In this document: positions 9,196 through 17,928 of the stretch, in pieces
How positions within the stretch are numbered: the first letter of the stretch is position 1
Layout of the letters: each line of letters starts with the position of its first letter
DNA from: Gp6-AA40 sp032156805
GTDB lineage: Bacteria; Acidobacteriota; Vicinamibacteria; Vicinamibacterales; UBA2999
Direction of reading: 5' to 3'
DNA length: 64,000 bases
Assembly (NCBI GenBank): GCA_032156805.1
Contig: JALDXQ010000010.1
Coordinates: 1-64,000 of the forward strand
Notes under the pieces: model-generated
Databases searched by the model: none
Told to the model about the DNA's origin: nothing
What the model saw: only the letters and a program-made list of their open reading frames with translations
Made by a program: the position numbers and the translations under genes

Positions 9196-11976
9196 TCACG
9201 ACCGCCGGGAGGAATCTGAATTGGCGTCGCTGCTGCGCGACGCGGCAAACATCGCGGCGCGCCGGACCTCGGCTTCGGGATCGGTCCGCGCCAGCGCCAT
9301 CAACTTTCTCAGCGGCTCACGTGTCCCGAGGTTCTTCAGTGCCCGAATCGCGGCCAGTCGCACCGCAGGATGGGGATCGTCGAGCGCCGACTCGAGCGCG
9401 CGCGAAGCCTCCGACAACTGCATGCGGCCGAGCGCTTCCACGCTGGCACTTCGCACCTCGGGCGAAGAGTCGCGAAGGCCGTGAGCGACCTCCGCGATTC
9501 GCCGGGCCGGTAGTTCGCTGAGCGCCCTGATGGCGGCTTCGCGCCGCAGCGGCTCGGCAGTAAGGGCAACGAGGGCACGGGCGGCTGCCGCGCCCTGTTG
9601 ATCCTGCCGGCGCGCGATCTTCGCCAGTCCATGAAGGGCAGCCCCGACGACATCGGTGTCTTCATCCACCGCGGCCACCCACTGCAGCAGGTGTGCCACC
9701 CTCGCATCTGACCGAACGGTCGCGGCGGCGACGGCCGCCACCCGCTGCCAGGGTTCGGGACCACGAAGAAAACCTTCCAGCGCCGGCAGCACTTCCGATC
9801 GATCGAGATGTCCCAGCGCACGGATCGCCGCACTGCCCATATCTGAATCGGAGGAACGCGTGAGCGGCTCGAGCACGTCCCAGGCCTCTGGCGCTTTCAG
9901 CCGGCCGAGCACTTCGATGGCCGCCAGACGCACGTGAGGGGCCGGGTCCTTGCGCAGCGCCGTGAGCACTGCCGGGACGACTCGCGTGTCACCGATCGAA
10001 CCGAGCGACCGCAGCGACACGTAGCGCACCCATGGATCGCTGTCGCCGAGTGATTCGGCGAGCGCATCGACCGCCAGCGATGGCGCGGTTCGAACCAACG
10101 CGGCTGCGGCACCGGCGCGGACCATGGGCGACTGGCGCTGGAGTGCATCGACCAGCGTCGGCACGACCCGCGGATCTTCGAAGAAGGCAAGACTTTCGAT
10201 CGCCGCCCGGCGCACCGATTCCACCGAATCGTGACAGCACTGCAGCACCTGCTCGAAACATTCTGGGTATCCGAAGTAGCCGGCAATCCTGATCGCCGAT
10301 TCGCGAGCGAGCGGGTCGTGATCGGAGAGACGCGCCGCGATACGGGGGGCCATCTCCGGATGCCCGATCGAGTTCAGCGCCGCAATCGCCGACTGACGGA
10401 TTGCCGGGTCGCGGTCACCAAGCATCTGAAGGAGACTCTCGAACGCCTCCCGATCGCCGATTCGCGCCAGCGCCCCGGCGGCCGGCACGGCCAGTTCCTT
10501 GTCGTGCAGCACGTCGATCAAGGCGCGCGTCGCACGGGCGTCGCCGATGCGGCCAAGCGCCACCGTCGCGGCCTGCCTGGTCTCGAGATCCTCGACACGC
10601 AGTTGATCGATCAGCAGGGCGACCACACCGCTGCCGTGTCGTACCAGCGCCTCCACGATCTGCGCCCGAACCGGTTGGTGACCGAGCAGGCGCGCGAGCG
10701 CCCTCTGAACCGCGTCACCGTCGAGCCATCCCAGCACTTTGGCAAGACTGGGGAGGCGATCGGGACCGACGCGCTGCACGGCATCCAGAATCTTCTGCGT
10801 GCCACCGGCAGTGATACTTCGCCGGACCAGGCCGGCAACATGTTCACCCGCGCCATAGCCGCGCTCGTAACGTTCGAACAAACCGGCGAGCGCATCCGCA
10901 ATGACGTCGGCTGGTGCGTCTGACGTGTTCAACAGGTGAACGAGCGGCATGGCCACATCCTCGTCGCCGAGTTCACCCAGCACGTCAATGGCCGGCGCGC
11001 GCAGCAGTTCATCGGCCAGCAGCGGCACCAGGCGCGGCGCAATCGAGGGGTTGCCCACCTGGCGCAGTGCGTGGAGTGCCGGAAACGCCAGGAAGAAATC
11101 GTGTCGTTCGGCGATCGCCACCAGGGCATCGCACGCGTCATTGGCCTGCAGGCGGCCAAGCGCTTCGATCGCGTGAAACTGCACGTTGAGATCGGGATCG
11201 GAGAGCCGCGCCATGAGCGGGCGAATGGCGCGCGCGTCGCGGCGTTCGCCCAAGATGAGCGCGGCCTGTATGCGCAGGTTCGCGTCCGGTGAATCGAGGA
11301 ACGCGACGAGAGGGCCGACCACGTCGACATCGCTGATCGCCAGCAGGTCGAGCGCGCTGCTGAGCACCGCCAGGTCGTGATGCTGATCGCGCAGGGTTGC
11401 GACGAGCGACTCGACGATGGCATCTCCGTGCTCGGCGAGCGTGCGGACCGTGGCGCGGCGAACGCGCCAGTCGTCCTGCGCCATCAATCGCGTCAACGCC
11501 TCGATCTGGCGCGACGCGGGTGCCGCCACACCGAACGACGCGTCAGCAGGTGACTCGAGCAAGGTCGCAGCCAGCTCGCGCTCCTGCACCAGGCGATCCG
11601 TCACGTCCTCGAGCGTCACCACCACGCCGACGATGCGTCCGTCGGCCCGGAGCGGGCCAATAGTGACGTGCTGCTGCATGTGGGTGAAGCCCGGCACGCT
11701 CTTCGAAGGCGCGCACGGAAGCAGATAGTGATGCAGCGCCGGAGCAAGCACCTCCACGGTGCCGCGCGCCAGTACGTTTTCGAACGTCGCGAGAATGCCG
11801 CGGGCATCGAGGTCCGGGACGAGTTCCGTCAGCGGGCGATTCAGCGCGTGCGCGCTGGTGATCCCGGTGGCCTCGGCCAACCACGAATCCCATGCGCGCA
11901 CGACGAGCCGCTCGTCGGTGGTGAGGATCCCGATTGGAAGTCGTTCTGACATGAAGCGCTCGTTGACCGGTTGCAC
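9196..11976 (-). CDS. PAS-domain protein with a long HEAT-repeat array
   Basis: 926 residues. The first ~140 residues are a PAS-like sensor (LPIGILTTDERLVVRAWDSW, VPGFTHMQQHVTIGPL, VTLEDVTDRL). The rest, from about residue 165 to the end, is an array of roughly two dozen HEAT/PBS-lyase-type helical repeats with the recurring pattern V-R-x-A-A-x-x-A-L-x-x-x-x-D-x-x-x-x-L. Such superhelices are protein-binding scaffolds. No enzymatic motif is visible. It sits between the soluble MCP and CheR, so it may organise the chemosensory array or deliver the sensed signal to it. The GTG start is supported by GGAG upstream; an ATG at 11952 is an alternative. Confidence 0.85.
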   Translation of the reverse strand: MQPVNERFMSERLPIGILTTDERLVVRAWDSWLAEATGITSAHALNRPLTELVPDLDARGILATFENVLARGTVEVLAPALHHYLLPCAPSKSVPGFTHMQQHVTIGPLRADGRIVGVVVTLEDVTDRLVQERELAATLLESPADASFGVAAPASRQIEALTRLMAQDDWRVRRATVRTLAEHGDAIVESLVATLRDQHHDLAVLSSALDLLAISDVDVVGPLVAFLDSPDANLRIQAALILGERRDARAIRPLMARLSDPDLNVQFHAIEALGRLQANDACDALVAIAERHDFFLAFPALHALRQVGNPSIAPRLVPLLADELLRAPAIDVLGELGDEDVAMPLVHLLNTSDAPADVIADALAGLFERYERGYGAGEHVAGLVRRSITAGGTQKILDAVQRVGPDRLPSLAKVLGWLDGDAVQRALARLLGHQPVRAQIVEALVRHGSGVVALLIDQLRVEDLETRQAATVALGRIGDARATRALIDVLHDKELAVPAAGALARIGDREAFESLLQMLGDRDPAIRQSAIAALNSIGHPEMAPRIAARLSDHDPLARESAIRIAGYFGYPECFEQVLQCCHDSVESVRRAAIESLAFFEDPRVVPTLVDALQRQSPMVRAGAAAALVRTAPSLAVDALAESLGDSDPWVRYVSLRSLGSIGDTRVVPAVLTALRKDPAPHVRLAAIEVLGRLKAPEAWDVLEPLTRSSDSDMGSAAIRALGHLDRSEVLPALEGFLRGPEPWQRVAAVAAATVRSDARVAHLLQWVAAVDEDTDVVGAALHGLAKIARRQDQQGAAAARALVALTAEPLRREAAIRALSELPARRIAEVAHGLRDSSPEVRSASVEALGRMQLSEASRALESALDDPHPAVRLAAIRALKNLGTREPLRKLMALARTDPEAEVRRAAMFAASRSSDANSDSSRRS

Positions 11977-12026
11977 GACACTCCGTGCAGACAGTCCTTC
12001 CGGTTGGCCGTAACAGGGATCGACGA

Positions 12027-14117
12027 TTAGCGAGTTGAGCGCGGCCCTCGTCCGTTGGGACGGACATGACCCGGCCGTTCCATCAGCGCGGTCAACGCCT
12101 TCGCACGCCGGAGCAAGTCCTCCGTCCCTCCGCGCGTCTCTTTGACACTGGTGGCGTTACGGTCGGTGACCTGGCGAACTTCTCCAAACGACCGGACCAG
12201 GCTCTCCGACGTGCTGCTGTGCTCCACGTTCGCCTTGGTAATGAGCTTGATTTGCTTCGCGGTGCTGTGCGCCGACGTCAGCATGTCGCGCATCGTTCGT
12301 GCCTGCTCCTGCACGGCGCGCGCCGCCTGCTCGGCCTGCAGACGCATGCCTTCCGCGGCAGTGGCGACCTCGCTCGTCGCCTTGGCCTGCTCTTTCATCG
12401 CGCCATGGACATTGGTGACCAGGCGCTGAAGGTCCGACGCGCTCCGCGTAATCTGCTCACCCGCAGTTGCCTGCTCTGACAACGCACGTGCCGTCGTGAC
12501 CGCGCCACGGCGAATGAATCCGGCCGCCTGCGCGATCTCCCCTGCCGTCTTTGCCTGTTCCGATGTCGCCTTGCGCACCTGACCGGCCTGTGCCTTGGTG
12601 TTCTGTGCAGCTTTCAGGATGTCGCGCGCGGCTCGACTCTGCTCGCTCATGGCCTTCTTGACCTCATGCGATGTCTTGCGGACCTGCGCGTTGGTCTGCA
12701 ACAAGGTAGCCACCGACTTGGTCTGTTCGTGCGTCGCGGCGGCAATCAACCGCGCCTGCTCGGCCGTAGCGCCAATCGCCGACACGACGCTGCGGGCCGC
12801 GTCACGCTGCTCCTCGGCCGCGCGGGTAATCTGCGACACGACCTTGGTGGCGTCGTTGACGCCCTGAAGGATTTTCGTCAGTCCTTTCGCGCTGTCCTCG
12901 GCCTGGGTGTTGCTCTGATCGGCAACCTTGAGCCCCTCGTTCGAGGCAGATACCGCCTCCTGCGCCACTTCCTGCAGCGCCTTGATGATGGCGGCAATAT
13001 CGGCCGTCGCTTTCGCCGACCGGTCGGCGAGGTTACGAATCTCCTCGGCGACGACAGCAAAACCGCGGCCCGCATCGCCAGCCCGCGCCGCTTCGATCGA
13101 CGCGTTCAGCGACAGCAGGTTCGTCCGCTCGGCGATCAGATCGATGGTGTCGACGATGCTGCCGATGTCATTGGCCCGCTTGCCCATCTCGCGAATCACG
13201 GTCGCCGATTGCGAGATCGCCTCTCGCACGCGGCCGAACCCCTGGATCGATCGCTGGATGCTGACTCCGCCTTCTTCGGCATCGCGACTGGCGCGGCGCG
13301 TCATCTCGTCGGCATCTTTTGCCAACGTGGCAACCGACTGACTCGCGCGATCGAGTTGGGTCGCGCTGGCCGCAGCCGACGTCGCCTGTTCACTGATCCG
13401 CTGCCCGTTCTGGGCAACGGATTGGACCGAGCGGGCGAGTTGCTCGGTCGAGGCGCCGTTCTGATCGATGTTCGTTGCCAGGCTATCGACCATCGCGGTC
13501 ACTTCCTCGATGGACGCGGCCGTTTCGTTGACGGCTGACGAGGTGATATCGGCGGAAGCGGCCAGCTCGTCGGCATTGGCCGCAACGCCCTGAATGGAGC
13601 GAGTCATCTCCTCGATGGCCGCCGCCGTCTCGTTGACCGACGAGGTCAGCGCATCGTTGTCGGAGCTGCTGGCTTTGACCGAAGCCGTCATCTCGGTCAT
13701 CGACGTCACGACCTGGTCGGCTGCCGTGGTCATCTGACGTGCGTTGGCCGCGACGTCCTGGATCGAGGCATTGCTCTGCTGGATCGACGTACTCGTCTGC
13801 TGGATGAAACCAGCCAGGCCCGACACATTGGCCGTGACCTGCTCGATCGAAGCGGCCACCTCGTTGATCGAAGACACCAGGTTATCGGTCGAGTTGGTGA
13901 TCGACTCGGCCTGCGTCGCCGTCTGCTTGAGCGAGACGGACATCTGGTTCAGGCCGGTCAGGGCGCTGTCCAACGAACGCACCTGGGTATCAGCCCCCTC
14001 GAACACTTCGTCGGTGATTCGGGCAATGCGCGCGACCGCATCTGTGATCGAGTTCGCCTCGTCTCGCAGCAGCTTCTGATCGACCGCGCCCGCGCCGTTC
14101 GTCCCTCTGCCTGCCAT
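12027..14117 (-). CDS. Soluble methyl-accepting chemotaxis protein
   Basis: 696 residues with no transmembrane segment and no recognisable sensor domain. The conserved MCP hairpin tip (IDLIAERTNLLSLNASIEAA, then GRGFAVVAEEIRNLADRSAKAT) lies at about residues 325-370, almost exactly mid-protein. Both halves are long heptad-rich helices of Ala/Ser/Thr/Gln/Glu. The C-terminal half contains a degenerate repeated pattern of the form M-x-E-Q-x-x-A-x-x-x-I. Methylation-type Gln/Glu pairs are frequent. The long near-symmetrical coiled coil with the tip in the centre suggests a cytosolic array. AAGGAG lies just upstream of the ATG. Signal input must come from partners, plausibly the PAS proteins of the operon. 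Confidence 0.9.
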   Translation of the reverse strand: MAGRGTNGAGAVDQKLLRDEANSITDAVARIARITDEVFEGADTQVRSLDSALTGLNQMSVSLKQTATQAESITNSTDNLVSSINEVAASIEQVTANVSGLAGFIQQTSTSIQQSNASIQDVAANARQMTTAADQVVTSMTEMTASVKASSSDNDALTSSVNETAAAIEEMTRSIQGVAANADELAASADITSSAVNETAASIEEVTAMVDSLATNIDQNGASTEQLARSVQSVAQNGQRISEQATSAAASATQLDRASQSVATLAKDADEMTRRASRDAEEGGVSIQRSIQGFGRVREAISQSATVIREMGKRANDIGSIVDTIDLIAERTNLLSLNASIEAARAGDAGRGFAVVAEEIRNLADRSAKATADIAAIIKALQEVAQEAVSASNEGLKVADQSNTQAEDSAKGLTKILQGVNDATKVVSQITRAAEEQRDAARSVVSAIGATAEQARLIAAATHEQTKSVATLLQTNAQVRKTSHEVKKAMSEQSRAARDILKAAQNTKAQAGQVRKATSEQAKTAGEIAQAAGFIRRGAVTTARALSEQATAGEQITRSASDLQRLVTNVHGAMKEQAKATSEVATAAEGMRLQAEQAARAVQEQARTMRDMLTSAHSTAKQIKLITKANVEHSSTSESLVRSFGEVRQVTDRNATSVKETRGGTEDLLRRAKALTALMERPGHVRPNGRGPRSTR

Positions 14118-14153
14118 GACCGATCTCCTTTTCAGATCTCCGGATGCGACTGT

Positions 14154-14618
14154 CTACGCGGCCGCGACTGGCGTGCTTTCCACCACTTCACGGATATTCA
14201 GAATGAGCACGATACGCTTTCCGAGCGTCGCGACGCCATCGAGGTAGCTGCCGCTCAGGTTGCCGACGGCATCACCCGGCGGCTGGATCGACGCGCCGGC
14301 AATGGTGATGAACTCGCGGGCCTCGTCGGCCAGCAGGCCGATGCTGCGCTCGCCATGCTGAACGACCAGCAGGCGCGAGCGCGGGCTCACCGTCACCCGC
14401 TCGAACCCGAACCGGGCCCGCAGATTGATCACGGGCACCACGCGGCCGCGCGAAAACACGACGCCCTCGACCGATGGAGGCGCGTTCGGCACCGGCGTGA
14501 TCTGCTCCACCATCTCCATGTGCTGAACCTGGTGGCTCGGCACAGCGTAGGCAGTGCCCGCGACGCTGAACAGAATGTAGGTCTGTGCCTTCGCCGGCTC
14601 GGATGCGATGTCGGTCAT
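14154..14618 (-). CDS. cheW: CheW coupling protein
   Basis: 154 residues forming one CheW domain: YILFSVAGTAYAVPSHQVQHMEMVEQI at the start, then GVVFSRGRVVPVINLRARFG, LLVVQHGERSIGLLADEAREF and IVLILNIREVV. It bridges CheA to the MCP tip. Its start overlaps the cheA stop by four bases, so the two are co-translated. The length is typical of the family. Confidence 0.92.
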   Translation of the reverse strand: MTDIASEPAKAQTYILFSVAGTAYAVPSHQVQHMEMVEQITPVPNAPPSVEGVVFSRGRVVPVINLRARFGFERVTVSPRSRLLVVQHGERSIGLLADEAREFITIAGASIQPPGDAVGNLSGSYLDGVATLGKRIVLILNIREVVESTPVAAA

Positions 14619-16576
14619 GCCGATGCCCTTTCTCCCGTTCGCGATCGTCCTCTCACGCCTCGGCTGAGTGCCGGCACGTCGAGAATCAGGACCAGCCGGC
14701 CGTCGCCGAGCTCGGTCGCGCCGGCAACTCCGTCGACGTGAATCAGCGGATCGGCAATCCTCTTGACGACAATTTCGCGATGGCCGGCAACGCGGTCGAC
14801 CAGCAGCCCGACGGCGCTCGCACCGGTGCCCACGACGATGGCGTGGAGCCGCGGCCGCGAGACTGCGGTGATATGGAAGAGCCGGGACAGGCGCACCATC
14901 GGCAGCGCCCGCCCGCGATACGTGAACAACTCGTTGCGCTCGAGTGCTCGAAGGTCACCGGGATCGACCTCGATCACTTCCTGGATGGCAGATTGCGGCA
15001 CCGCGAACGTCTGATTCCCGACGTGCGCAATGATCGCGTCGATCACCGCCAGCGTCAGCGGTAATGTGAGGGTGAACGTGGTGCCGTGCCCACGCTTCGT
15101 GACGACGTCCAGTGCGCCCCCGAGACCCTGAACGGTGTCGCGAACGACGGCCAGCCCGACCCCGCGGCCGCTGATGCGATCGGCCTCCTCACGCGTCGAG
15201 AAACCTGATGCACAGATGATGTCCAGCAACACTCGCGTCTCGAGCTCGTCCTCGCCGGTCGTGATTCCATCGACGGTGGCGCGCTGGGCGACGGCGGTCA
15301 GATCGATGCCCGCACCGTCGTCGGCGATCTCGATGATCACCGACTCACCGATCGTCCACGCGCCGAGGCGGATGATCCCTTCGGGAGGCTTCCCCGCACC
15401 GATGCGCTGATCGACGGTCTCGATGCCGTGACTGACCGCATTGCGCACGAGATGCAGGATGGGATCCATCATCCGCTCGATGAGGAACTTGTCGATCTCG
15501 GTGCCCTGACCGGTGACTTCGAGCTGGACGCGCTTGCCGACGTCGCGCGCGAGGTCGCGCACCACGAACGGCATGCGACGAAAGACCTCGCCAACGGGGA
15601 CCAGACGCACGCGCATGATGGCGTCGCGCAGGTCGCGAAGCTGGCGCTCCATCAACGACTCGTGCTCCTGCAGCAGGCGGAACTCGCGCGACGGCACGTA
15701 ACGCTCGACGCGTCCCAGCGTGTCGTCGAGACGCGCGCGGGTGACGACCAGGTCGCCTGCCAGTCGCATCAGGTCGTCCAGCCTGGACAGATCGACGCGA
15801 ACGAAATTGGCTGGTGCGCCAGAGGCCACTTCCCAGGCCCGCGGACCGGACGCCGCCTCGCCGGCGGCAGGGGAATCGGCGCTCGAAGGAGTGGTCATCT
15901 GCAACGGTTCGTACGTGATGCCGTCCGGGCCCCAGGATGCGAGGCTCGCTTCATCCTCGGTCTGCACTTCGAACTCGAAAGCAATGCCCCCTTCCGTTCG
16001 CACCTGAGGCACGACGGAGACAACGTTTCCAATCCGCTGGAGCCGGGCACGGATCGTGTCGACCTTGACGCCGCGCTCGACGAGCTCAGGTGATGGAACG
16101 AACCTGACCTGCCAGACGCGCGCGCTCACGGCCGGAGCGGCCTTCGACGCGGGCACCGGTCTCGCTTCTGCCTGCGCCGCGGCAAGGGCGCGCAGCGCCG
16201 CGATCGCCGCATCACCGGACGGCACCTCCCCACCGTCGCGGCGGGCAACGATCACTGCCTCGAGCGCGTTGGCTCCCTCGAGGAGCGTTTCGAGGTTGGC
16301 AGCGTCCAGCTCGACCTGCCCCTCGCGGATCACACGAAGGCAACTCTCCATGTGGTGCGCAAGCAACTCGGCTTCACGCAACTCCACCATGGCTGAGATG
16401 CCCTTGAGCGAATGACAACTCCGGAACAGCTCCTCGAGCACGGCGGACGACACGTCCGGCTTCTGCGGGCCTTCGAACGAGAGGAGCGCTCTCCGCACCG
16501 CGAGCAGGTGCTCGTCGGCTTCGGCGAAATAGTCAGCCATGAACGACGCGTCGAACTGCTGGTTCCGCTCGCTCAT
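14615..16576 (-). CDS. cheA: CheA chemotaxis histidine kinase
   Basis: 653 residues. Domain order: P1/Hpt with phospho-His in LFRSCHSLKGISAM; an Ala/Pro linker; a P2-like ferredoxin fold (VWQVRFVPSPELVERGVKVD, used to dock CheY/CheB); P3 dimerisation (VDLSRLDDLMRLAGDLVVTRARL); P4 ATPase (HLVRNAVSHGIE, IADDGAGID, GRGVGLAVV, GHGTTFTLTLPLTL); and a CheW-like P5 (NQTFAVPQSAIQEVIEV). The ATG at 16576 is chosen because the Hpt domain follows directly; the in-frame region upstream of it overlaps cheY. It has no extra receiver domain, unlike many CheA proteins of type IV pilus pathways. Confidence 0.94.
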   Translation of the reverse strand: MSERNQQFDASFMADYFAEADEHLLAVRRALLSFEGPQKPDVSSAVLEELFRSCHSLKGISAMVELREAELLAHHMESCLRVIREGQVELDAANLETLLEGANALEAVIVARRDGGEVPSGDAAIAALRALAAAQAEARPVPASKAAPAVSARVWQVRFVPSPELVERGVKVDTIRARLQRIGNVVSVVPQVRTEGGIAFEFEVQTEDEASLASWGPDGITYEPLQMTTPSSADSPAAGEAASGPRAWEVASGAPANFVRVDLSRLDDLMRLAGDLVVTRARLDDTLGRVERYVPSREFRLLQEHESLMERQLRDLRDAIMRVRLVPVGEVFRRMPFVVRDLARDVGKRVQLEVTGQGTEIDKFLIERMMDPILHLVRNAVSHGIETVDQRIGAGKPPEGIIRLGAWTIGESVIIEIADDGAGIDLTAVAQRATVDGITTGEDELETRVLLDIICASGFSTREEADRISGRGVGLAVVRDTVQGLGGALDVVTKRGHGTTFTLTLPLTLAVIDAIIAHVGNQTFAVPQSAIQEVIEVDPGDLRALERNELFTYRGRALPMVRLSRLFHITAVSRPRLHAIVVGTGASAVGLLVDRVAGHREIVVKRIADPLIHVDGVAGATELGDGRLVLILDVPALSRGVRGRSRTGERASA

Positions 16577-16583
16577 GTGCGGA

Positions 16584-16967
16584 TCACGGTTGGTCCGGCA
16601 CGGCGTCCAACAACTCGCGCACCGATGACACCAGAAGGCTTGGAGAAAACGGTTTGGTGAGATACAGCGTGGCGCCCGCCTCGAGCACGGCGTCACGACT
16701 GGCTTCGTCCCCCCGCGTGGTCAGGACGATCACGGGAAGCGCCCGGTAGCGGCTGTGAGAACGCAGAAACCGGAGCACGTCCAGCCCGTGCATGTCGGGC
16801 ATGTTCAGGTCGAGGACGACCATCTGCAGGGGGTGGAGGGCGAGCGTCTCTATTGCCTGCAGTCCTGAGCCGGCCTCGATGAAGCCGACGTCGGTCAATG
16901 TTCCGAGCGCGGCGCGCACCATCTTTCGTATCGTCGGCGAATCGTCGACCACCAGGATCGTGCGCAT
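16584..16967 (-). CDS. CheY-like response regulator, first gene of the chemosensory operon
   Basis: 127 residues, receiver only: ILVVDDSPTIRKM, phospho-Asp in MVVLDLNMPDMHGLDVL, Thr in VIVLTTRGDE, Lys in LYLTKPFSPS. It lies 7 bases before cheA. As the promoter-proximal gene of the ten-gene operon it is probably the most abundant product. About 40% of its residues differ in character from the second CheY (for example GTLTDVGFIEAGSG versus ESADCEVAEAEDG), so they are not a recent duplication. Upstream, 16968-17135 is non-coding and should hold the operon promoter. Confidence 0.88.
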   Translation of the reverse strand: MRTILVVDDSPTIRKMVRAALGTLTDVGFIEAGSGLQAIETLALHPLQMVVLDLNMPDMHGLDVLRFLRSHSRYRALPVIVLTTRGDEASRDAVLEAGATLYLTKPFSPSLLVSSVRELLDAVPDQP

Positions 16968-17135
16968 GCGAAAGGGATCAAGTCTACCTCACTGGAGGAT
17001 CTCGACAGTGTCGATGCTCACAGGGGAGCTGCCGCCCGAATGTCGGCTTCCGACAGTCACGTCCCGCGCAGATCGACGATCCGGCCATAGCGGAGGTGTC
17101 GCGGCTGGTGTACTAGCGCTATTGCGGTGTAGCCG

Positions 17136-17873
17136 TCAGGCGGGTCTTCGCGCCAGGAATACTTCGTGGGACCCCGCCTCGACCTCGGAGTGTTCGAGAG
17201 GCACAACTCGAACCCGTTCGAAGCCGACATCCGACATCAACCTGAGCCACTCCGCGCGCGCAAAGAGTCCCTCGACGTGCCGATCGTGCTCCACCGTCAC
17301 CACTCCATCGTCGCCGCGCAGCAGGTAGGCATAGTCGACCAGATAGGTGGTATCGGATGGATCCGGATCCCACGTCCATTCCAGGTACCTGAGACCACGC
17401 GTCCCCTCGTCCGAGCCGCCATGATCGGTCTCCGCCCGGAAGTTCTCGCGGACGTGGTCCGGCGCGAACAGCGCGACGCCGCCCAGACGGCAATGGACAA
17501 AGGCCGTCTCGATCGCCCTGCGCAGGTCGGATTGAGTGGTCATGTAACAGACAGCATCGTGCACGAACACAGCGTCGAACTGACGGCCGACTCGGACATC
17601 ACGCATGTCGCCCGCTATGTGCTCGCACTCGGGATTGAGTGCCTGACTGACCGCGCGCATCCCGGTTGACGGCTCGACAAGCACCATCTGAAAGCGACGC
17701 TTCAAGTGTGAGGCGTTGTGCCCACCACCGCTCCCAAGCTCCAGCATCGTCTCAAGAGATCCGTCTGACGACTGTTCCAGCGCGCGCTGATAGAACGCCG
17801 CCTCCTCTTCGTAGCCTGCTGCCGGTGAGAGCAGCGGCCACCATGACGCAAGCTCGTCGTACATCTTGGGCAT
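17136..17873 (-). CDS. class I SAM-dependent methyltransferase
   Basis: 245 residues. Motif I is MLELGSGGGHNASHLK, the acidic residue binding the ribose is in MVLVEPS, and motif II is FDAVFVHDAVCYM. It ends with a beta-strand pair typical of small-molecule methyltransferases (VRVVPLEHSEVEAGSHEVFLARR). The substrate is not evident. It is divergent from the kinase-BRCT gene, with 55 bases between starts. No operon partner is visible. Confidence 0.85.
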   Translation of the reverse strand: MPKMYDELASWWPLLSPAAGYEEEAAFYQRALEQSSDGSLETMLELGSGGGHNASHLKRRFQMVLVEPSTGMRAVSQALNPECEHIAGDMRDVRVGRQFDAVFVHDAVCYMTTQSDLRRAIETAFVHCRLGGVALFAPDHVRENFRAETDHGGSDEGTRGLRYLEWTWDPDPSDTTYLVDYAYLLRGDDGVVTVEHDRHVEGLFARAEWLRLMSDVGFERVRVVPLEHSEVEAGSHEVFLARRPA

Positions 17874-17928
17874 ACTCGTCCTTCCGCACTGTGTCCCGTG
17901 TCCTGCCTTGCTATCCTAGTGAACTCCC

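Noticed and set aside
9196..11500. Periodic DNA similarity that might suggest a tandem repeat or CRISPR-like array
   Set aside because: The periodicity is at protein level from HEAT repeats; the DNA units are diverged and there are no identical repeats with spacers.
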